Below are positions 58,057-64,000 of a DNA stretch of 64,000 nucleotides, one piece after another (position 1 is the stretch's first letter; each line of letters begins with the position of its first letter). Source of the DNA: Dillenia suffruticosa (lineage: Eukaryota; Streptophyta; Magnoliopsida; Dilleniales; Dilleniaceae); NCBI GenBank assembly GCA_033439265.1, contig JAVTVX010000024.1, positions 19,204,501 to 19,268,500 on the forward strand, read 5' to 3'. The position numbers and the translations under genes are program-made. Under the pieces are notes generated by a model, which ran no database searches, was not told the DNA's origin, and was given only the letters and a program-made list of their open reading frames with translations.

Positions 58057-58464
58057 TCAGGGCAAATCATTTGGAAACACATCTGGAAAATCCTAAACCG
58101 CTGGTATGTCAACCAATTGTGTTTGCTTTTTCTTGTCTTCAATGACATAAGCTAAATACTCTTGACAACCATTGGATAACATCTTAATCACTTTGATGAA
58201 AGGCACAGCTAGAGCTCTGATAAATCTATTACCAATAAAGAAAATCTATGGTTGTCTTGGTGGTGAAAAGTAAACAATTTTCCAGTGACAATCAACAAGT
58301 GCATAATTAGTTCACAACCAATCCATACCCAAAATTACATCCAAATCTAACAACTCTAATAGTAATAAATCAATACTAAAATCATACCCCTGGAAGCTCA
58401 CAATACAACCCCTATAAATCTCATTAATAAGAACCTCATTTTCTAGAGGGGTAGCAACCCACAA

Positions 58465-58668
58465 TCATTGCTTTAGAGATTCAGACTCACGAGGCAAGTG
58501 CATAATCAATGCAAATGAAATAAATGAATGCGTGGCACCCGAATCAATCAAAACACGAATATCACAAAAAAATAATTTTATTCTACCTGTAGTCACATCA
58601 GGTGAAGCACGAGTCTCCTGAGCAGTGACTACGTAAACTCTAGCCTGACCTCTTGGGCCTGGTGGCAT
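58465..58668 (-). pseudogene. Gag-end and protease remains, copy B
   Basis: Gag tail RGQARVYVVTAQETRASPDV, then VLIDSGATHSFISFAL with the intact retropepsin D-S-G motif. Confidence 0.8.
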
Positions 58669-58830
58669 ACCCTGAGGTCGTCTCTATTGTGGCTACAGTG
58701 GTAAAGCTGGTCTAGGTTATCTCGGCCTCAATGGAATTTGAGGGGCTACTGCATGTTGAGCCGGTAGAGGTCTGGGTGGTTGAACATGCTATAAAGGAGT
58801 AGGTTTTGACTGCCCGAGCCTAAAAGGACA

Positions 58831-59039
58831 ACGAGAAGATGGGCACATAAGTGCTTTGGCTGTGGGATGTTCTGTTGCAGAAGGAGATCGAGGAAAAGAA
58901 AGCATCTATGGCCCTCTGAATGATAGGGACAAGGAAATAGAGAGGTTGGAGGTTAAGCGGAACATGGCTCTTCAACAATGTAAGGCTATCTGTAAGAGGT
59001 GTCAAGAGTTGGAAGCGGAGGCAAGGGAACATGAGATAT
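58831..59039 (+). pseudogene. Coiled-coil ORF fragment joined to transposon block, copy B
   Basis: RDKEIERLEVKRNMALQQCK and CQELEAEAREHEIWL. Same join to GAGCTAAACGGTATC as in copy A. Confidence 0.6.
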
Positions 59040-59541
59040 GGCTTCGAGCTAAACGGTATCTATCGAGGTAGCGGTGCATATTTCCATCATGGTTGCGGCT
59101 TTGGATGTGGTTCTAGGACCTTCAAAAGATCGTCGGAAGGTATTCCGGCAGATGAGATTCCGACAACCAAGTTTTGTATGCTTTTGAAGTATTAAAACTC
59201 TAATTACGGTGAGAGATTCCAAAAGATTAAAATTACTATTATTCGGGGAGGTTTAAATCGCAAAAGATTTTTTTCCTTATCAGCAGTAGTCAAAGGTTTC
59301 CTTTTCTATTACAGGAGGTCAATTCCATGCTTTAAGGGAAGATGTATATTGTCCCTAGCCGAGTAGGGTCGTGGGGTACTGAGCAAATTTGAGAGCCGAT
59401 TAGATAGTTATCGAGAAGGAGCAGGTCATTGTATACTAAGAGAATGGTCCGTGCTTACCCGTTTGGGGAATAAATCCCATATTGATGGCACACTTCTAGT
59501 TGCGTTGTGTTCAATGGGCCATGAATTCGAAAGGCTCTAAG
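59040..59541. repeat. Copy of the 3285-3792 block at the end of duplication B
   Basis: From GAGCTAAACGGTATCTATCG to AAAGGCTCTAAGTC. The end point matches the end of copy A within a few bases. Confidence 0.75.
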
Positions 59542-60345
59542 TCACCACAATCCCCCTACGTTGTCGAAATTGATGAAACTAACTTAATTTGAGGGTACAG
59601 GAAGTTGTGCAAAAGGAACGAGTACATGAAAGTTTTCTCCGGCAAAACAATTATTTTCATGATAACCTTACAGTAATTTTAAGTTATCAAGCTAACTCTA
59701 TAAGTGTTGTTAGTCAATTCATACATCACCCTAAGGAGGTTCAACTTAAAGTTGTTTATAGGGTTCTCTGATACTTAAATGTCTATCCTGAAAGAGGAAT
59801 AATGTTAGAAAGTCCGAATTGTCTCTTGAAGCCTGTACCGATACAGATTTTGCAAGGTCTCATATTGTTTGGAGGTCTACTATAGGTTATTGCACCTTTC
59901 TCGAAGGAAATTTGATAACATGGTGAAGCAAGATGCAAAACATTGTAGCCCAGTCAAGTGTAGAAGCTGAGTTTAGAGCAATGGCTCAAGGAGTCCATGA
60001 ATTGTTGTGGTTGAAAATCATACTAGATGACCTAAAGGTTAAATAGAATGGACTAATGAAACTCTATTGCGACAATAAGGCAATCATCAATATTGCACAT
60101 AATCCGGTGCAACATGACCGACTAAACACATCGAGGCAAATAGTCATTTCATCAAGAAAAATTGGAAAGCTGGTTGATATGTACTCCACATTTTCCCATC
60201 GGAAGGCAATTAGCAAATGCATTAACAAAAACACTCAAAAGTGCTACCTTTCAAGAAATTATTGGCAAGTTGGGAATGAGAGATTTAAATTCATCAGCTT
60301 GAGAGAGAGTGTTGAAAGATATAGATTTATTATTCTTTCCTAATT
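59542..60345 (+). pseudogene. Ty1/copia RT end and RNase H remains
   Basis: In broken frames: the RT C-terminus (VVSQFIHHPKEVQLKVVYRV, then LNVYPERGIML); words of the RNase H domain in shifted frames (GGNLVTW-like; AEAEFRAMAQGV; ELLWLKIILDDLK around 59960-60030); MKLYCDNKAIINIAHNPVQH (60056 onward); then the C-terminal QLANALTKTLKSATFQEIIG and KLGMRDLNS pieces. The order and motifs are those of the end of a Ty1/copia polyprotein. Numerous stops. No LTR is recognised after it. The first 120 bases resemble 19785-19905. Confidence 0.8.
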
Positions 60346-60393
60346 TATATAATATAATTAGGGTTGACAATTTGTACCGATTATCTCTAGAAG

Positions 60394-61289
60394 AATAGTT
60401 ATTAAACCCAGATCAACCCACCGATCGGACGGGGTCAACCTTCGACCTGTACACTGTACTGGTCGGTTTGCAAGATAAATTGTATATGCAACCAACTCGG
60501 AAGAACTCGTGGTCAATGCGGGTCAACCTGCAACCCATGTGACCCGTAGGTATTGTTTTTAAAATTGGTTTCCTCCGATCCATCTAAACCAAACACGTCT
60601 CATGATGCAATGACTTTGGAGATCATTTTTTTGGAGAGCTCATCGATGGTGACTCGAAAGGAGAGTTTGAAGATGAGCTATGGAGAAGGATTTAGCAGAA
60701 GATTATTGAAGGAGGAGATGCTTAAGAAACACGAATCGGGATATAGAGTTGAATTGCAAAGGGGTTTGATGCAGTTTGATACAGTGGTGCGGAGTGATTA
60801 GGAGTAATAGAAGGATTCGGATTTTTCATTGAATTCGTGAAATCAGTTCCTCTCCTATGTGTGCGTGAAGAAAATGAAAAGAGGTTGGTTTGATACATCA
60901 ACCTCTGTTTTGAATTGAAAGAAGAATAAAAAAGAGTTTTTGAAAAAAATTAAAAAAGAGTTAGCTTAATTTTAATTGAAAATTTAAAATATTTGCTTTG
61001 TTTCACAAATTGCAAATATTTTTCAACATAAAGATTAAGTTAAATGATACCTAAAATTTTTTACCATAAAGTGTGATTTTATAAATTTTTAATTTTTATT
61101 ATATGATTATATTATATTTTGTAAATATTATGATTGAAATTTTATATTTAAAAAATAAAATTATATATATTTTTATATTTTAAAATAATAAAAATAATCA
61201 ATGGTTGAACAAGTGACCCAGCAGTTCAACCGGTTAAATCACAAATTTTAAGAGACATGAGTCAATGCTCGGATCGAATTTAATAACTG
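60394..61289. mobile_element. Candidate hAT-like non-autonomous element with 8-bp target duplications
   Basis: TCTAGAAG occurs directly before (60386-60393) and after (61290-61297). The ends are inverted repeats: AATAGTTATTAAACCC on the left and, in reverse complement, CAGTTATTAAATTCGATCC on the right. Inside both ends are related words (GATCAACCCACCGATCGG; CAGCAGTTCAACCGGTTAA). No transposase. The ORF at 60553-60801 has no known family. An 8-bp duplication suggests hAT. Confidence 0.6.
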
Positions 61290-61297
61290 TCTAGAAG

Positions 61298-61600
61298 TTA
61301 GAAATATGATTAAGTCAAAGATTATGACATTTAGATTTATTGAGAGAAAGTCAAAGATTATGACATTTAAATTAATTGATAAAAAATAAAAAAGCATAAT
61401 ATTTGGATTTTCCTTTTGTAGTTAGTTTCTTATTTTAGTTCGTGATAACTCTTATATATATTTGGCTAAAGCCACATAAAATATATAGTAAAAAAATAAA
61501 AAAATAAAATCCACTTAATATTGTCTTTTTCTACACCATCACATAAATTTGCCTTTCTTATATCCTTTTTTTTTTCAAGTTTTAGAGAAAAATTTTTTTG
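61298..61600. other. AT-rich spacer
   Basis: A short direct repeat, AGTCAAAGATTATGACATTTA, occurs at 61314 and 61350. No gene. Confidence 0.45.
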
Positions 61601-62200
61601 TTTCTTTTAATATAATAAAATTATTAGTAGCAACAAAATGCCATCAACATATAGAATCAAAAAATAAATATACTTCCACTAGCCTTCATGTATATACGCC
61701 TACTCAATATCCTTAGATTTAAAAAACAATGCCAGAAAGCTTGTTTAACTTCATATATTGACTTTTTTGAATTTATACATCATGTCTTGCGTTCTTTCAA
61801 CTAAAAAGCCTTCAAAAGATCCATAAAAAATTTTTCTAAATTCTCATTAAGAGTTTTTTACATCTATTTGATATAATTTTAAATCACAATAAACTACCAA
61901 AAACATAATTAAGTTATAATGAGCCATTAAAACTATAATAATTATTTAAAAAATCTTAATTAGAGACCTGAAATGTCTTTTTGAAATCAATGTCATAATT
62001 TTTAGCAAAATCTTTTGCCTCAAGTCTAAATTTTACTTCATTCAATATTGCCTTTTAACTCAAAGTTTATCTTAAAAAACTATTTTAGGCCAACTCTTTT
62101 ACAATCTTAAAGCAATTAATGAAATCTTAAACTTGATTTTGAACCACCGAATTTAATTCTTCTTTCATGGCATTAATCCGACGTTAGAATCAACACATTT
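61601..62200 (-). pseudogene. Ty1/copia reverse transcriptase remains, antisense
   Basis: No long ORF exists, but the minus strand read in successive frames gives RINAMKEELNSVVQNQVWDF-like text, then NEVKFRLEAKDFAKNYDIDF with KKTFQV, and toward 61630 a LVEVYLFF ... LYVDGILLLL-like end. This matches the order of Ty1/copia RT: the W-x-x-A-M-x-E-E-L start, the RLVAKGF...GIDYxxTFSPV block and the YVDD region. It is decayed by many stops and indels. It lies opposite in strand to the RNase H piece at 59542-60345, so the two are different insertions or were inverted. Confidence 0.65.
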
Positions 62201-64000
62201 TATAACTTCTAATTGTGAAATGAAATCATTATCAATTCTCAAAGTCAATTTTTGATTCTTGAAAATAAATTTTATGAGCATTAGGCGTAGCAAACTTTTT
62301 TCTTGTTAAGATCTTAATTGTAATTTATTTATAATAAGTCTTTATCCGTATTATCATTTTAGAGTATTTGGTCATTTATTTGGTGATTTTGGTTGTTGTT
62401 TGATTGTTTGATAAATGTATAAACATCAAACATAAAAATTAAGGGTGAAGGAATTTGTATCTTGACTTGTTGAATGCTAATTTTACACTCAACTTTACTC
62501 CTAATATAAGGACTTAAGTTCCAATTGCTAGAATTTATTGTGTATATTATATCATGTTCATATTTATATTTACAGCTTTACATCTGTAGTTTTTATAAGT
62601 GTCATTGCAATTATGCAATGTGCATGCAAAGTTTTATAGTATGTCTAATATTAGTGTTCGAGCCAAATGATAATGTTAATACTTGAAACTAGCTAAGTTT
62701 CTTTTTGTAGGGTTGAGTTTAGTTAAGAATAACAAGTGAAGATAAGAAAATGATAGAGTCAGGTTTTGTCTTTGGAAGACTTTATCTTTTGAACAAATCT
62801 AGCATGCTAGCAAGTGGATCTCGCCAAGTAAGATAAATCAAAAAATCCTTATCTCCATTTTCCCTTTTGTTTTCATGCTCCCCTCCGATACTTTTATGAT
62901 ATACTCTCTCTCCCCCATTTCTATACATCTTCCTTTTCTTTCTTTATCAACTCTCATCTACCTCTTACAATTGATACAAGAGCACTCAATTCCAAGTATT
63001 TATAGATTCCAAATAAGGTTTTTGATTCTTTGTTTCAAGAAAAAGAACTCAAGAACAAGCTCATTCATATTTTTTTTATTAAGGGTGAGAAATTTCATCC
63101 ATTTTTCTTCCAAAATATCCATCCTATTCCTTAAATTTTTAAATGTCCAATACTCTTTGGTATTTAAAGATGTTTTTCTATGCACCTTTAGCCATGGGAT
63201 TGCTTCAAAACCCTTTAAAAATCAAAGTTCATTTTTTAGGTTGAAAACTAGGGTTAGGTAAGTTTTGGAATTTTTAGGTTATGTTCAACTTTTGTTAACT
63301 ATGGATCCTAGCGTTTTAATTTTAAGATCCTCCTTAAGCTTTGTCTTAAGTTGATTGCAAGATTTTAATAGATTGAGTCACAAACCTTGTTATGTTCTAA
63401 CGTTGTTCAAGTCTGGGAAAGAAAAGTGAAGTTTTGAATATTTTAATCCAAAGGCAAGTACCTATGCATATTTATTGTGTTCTTCTTACTCTAACATCTT
63501 GTATGTGCATATATCTTGAGATTTATAGAGTTAAGTTATTGATTTAGGATTAGAAAATTTGAGTTTCCATGGATTGGACATAGGATTAAAAAATTTGAGT
63601 TTTCGTAAACTTTTTGAGCAAGTATCTAATATGAGTGCAACCATGCTAGGTGGCAATTCGATCGCAACAAGAAAAAAGAATAGGCTATGAAGGTATGACT
63701 ACAGGCATGATGGGAGCGTAACCACAGGCGCGAAGGCATCCTATGAGTGCAAGAGATGAATGGTCATAGCCGCAGTAGGGTCGTGAAAGTGTTTTGAACG
63801 TCAGCATGGGTGCAAACGAGGGAGGTGATGGCAACAATAGTCTTTTATGAAAGTGATCAAAGTGATCTTTAGACGTGATGGCTTGGTATCTTGACGTCCT
63901 TTGAGTTTGGGTCTCCCATGAAGGTGACCTGTGGGTGAGAGATTTTGATTTCCCTACCTCTAAGTGGCTTGGATTCACAAAGGGATGTGATAAGGTGACA
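62201..64000. other. No recognised gene; AT-rich, then more mixed sequence
   Basis: The frame at 62875-63261 (128 codons, Ser/Phe/Leu-rich) and the minus frame at 63685-63978 (97 codons) match nothing I know. The segment from about 63640 has higher GC and simple words (GGCGCGAAGGCATCC), perhaps part of another transposon that continues outside the window. Confidence 0.35.

Larger units (their letters stand above)
55530..58830 (-). mobile_element. Ty3/gypsy gag-end and pol remains (chromovirus-like), copy B
   Basis: Second copy of 39600-42895, with the same gene order, the same cut integrase end and the same switch to the coiled-coil fragment at its upstream edge. Identical breakpoints show that truncation came before the duplication. 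Confidence 0.8.
43613..59541. repeat. Large tandem segmental duplication, copy B (15.9 kb)
   Basis: Collinear with 21264-43612 except where copy A still holds a whole LTR element. It begins GATTTGCGATCTCATCGC and ends GGCTCTAAGTC, after which ACCACAATCCCCCTACG (compare 19785 onward) follows. Copies A and B lie head to tail without any spacer. Confidence 0.88.

Noticed and set aside
62875..63261. 128-codon ORF at the right edge
   Set aside because: Ser/Phe/Leu-rich composition of AT-rich DNA, no domain and no second copy to test conservation.

Overview
This window looks like plant nuclear DNA, probably from a flowering plant. It holds LTR-retrotransposon families typical of plants (several Ty3/gypsy lineages and Ty1/copia), CACTA (En/Spm-type) transposase remains, and primer-binding sites matching plant initiator tRNA-Met and tRNA-Asp. 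Intergenic DNA is AT-rich. I cannot name the species. No bacterial operon, CRISPR array, rRNA or tRNA gene is visible. The only ordinary host gene that looks intact is a single-exon DEDDy 3'-5' exonuclease (WRN-exonuclease-like) on the minus strand at 8345-8989. Almost everything else is transposons, their remains, and duplicated blocks of them.

Layout. 1-8006: a coiled-coil transposon ORF fragment, a 61-bp minisatellite, then a 3.3-kb block in two tandem copies (1477-4803 and 4804-8006) carrying a decayed minus-strand gag/protease of a Tat-like Ty3/gypsy element. 8007-9876: the exonuclease gene and an AT-rich upstream region. 9877-19070: a very young Ty3/gypsy element with 3.1-kb LTRs, a perfect 5-bp target duplication (CAATA), an intact 480-aa Gag and only a wreck of pol. 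19076-21263: non-coding DNA with a cluster of inverted subterminal repeats.

21264-59541: one large tandem segmental duplication, copy A 21264-43612 and copy B 43613-59541. Each copy carries, in order: unidentified coding-like fragments; a captured 291-bp piece of the exonuclease gene with a key catalytic residue changed; a broken CACTA TNP2 transposase; an older LTR fragment; and a minus-strand Ty3/gypsy element (LTR-like block plus pol). Inside the transposase, copy A holds a 7.7-kb LTR element, itself hit by a CACTA-type non-autonomous element. Copy B holds only a solo LTR at the same site with the same target duplication GAATT. The first 2.3 kb of A and B is about ten times more similar than the rest.

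59542-64000: Ty1/copia remains on both strands (RNase H on plus, RT on minus), a hAT-like element with 8-bp target duplications, and AT-rich sequence in which I recognise nothing.

How the parts relate: only the exonuclease and the young element's Gag look able to make a full-length protein. Two separate LTR elements kept gag and lost pol, so they would depend on enzymes made elsewhere. The rest records insertion, segmental duplication, LTR-LTR recombination, possible gene conversion and gene-fragment capture.
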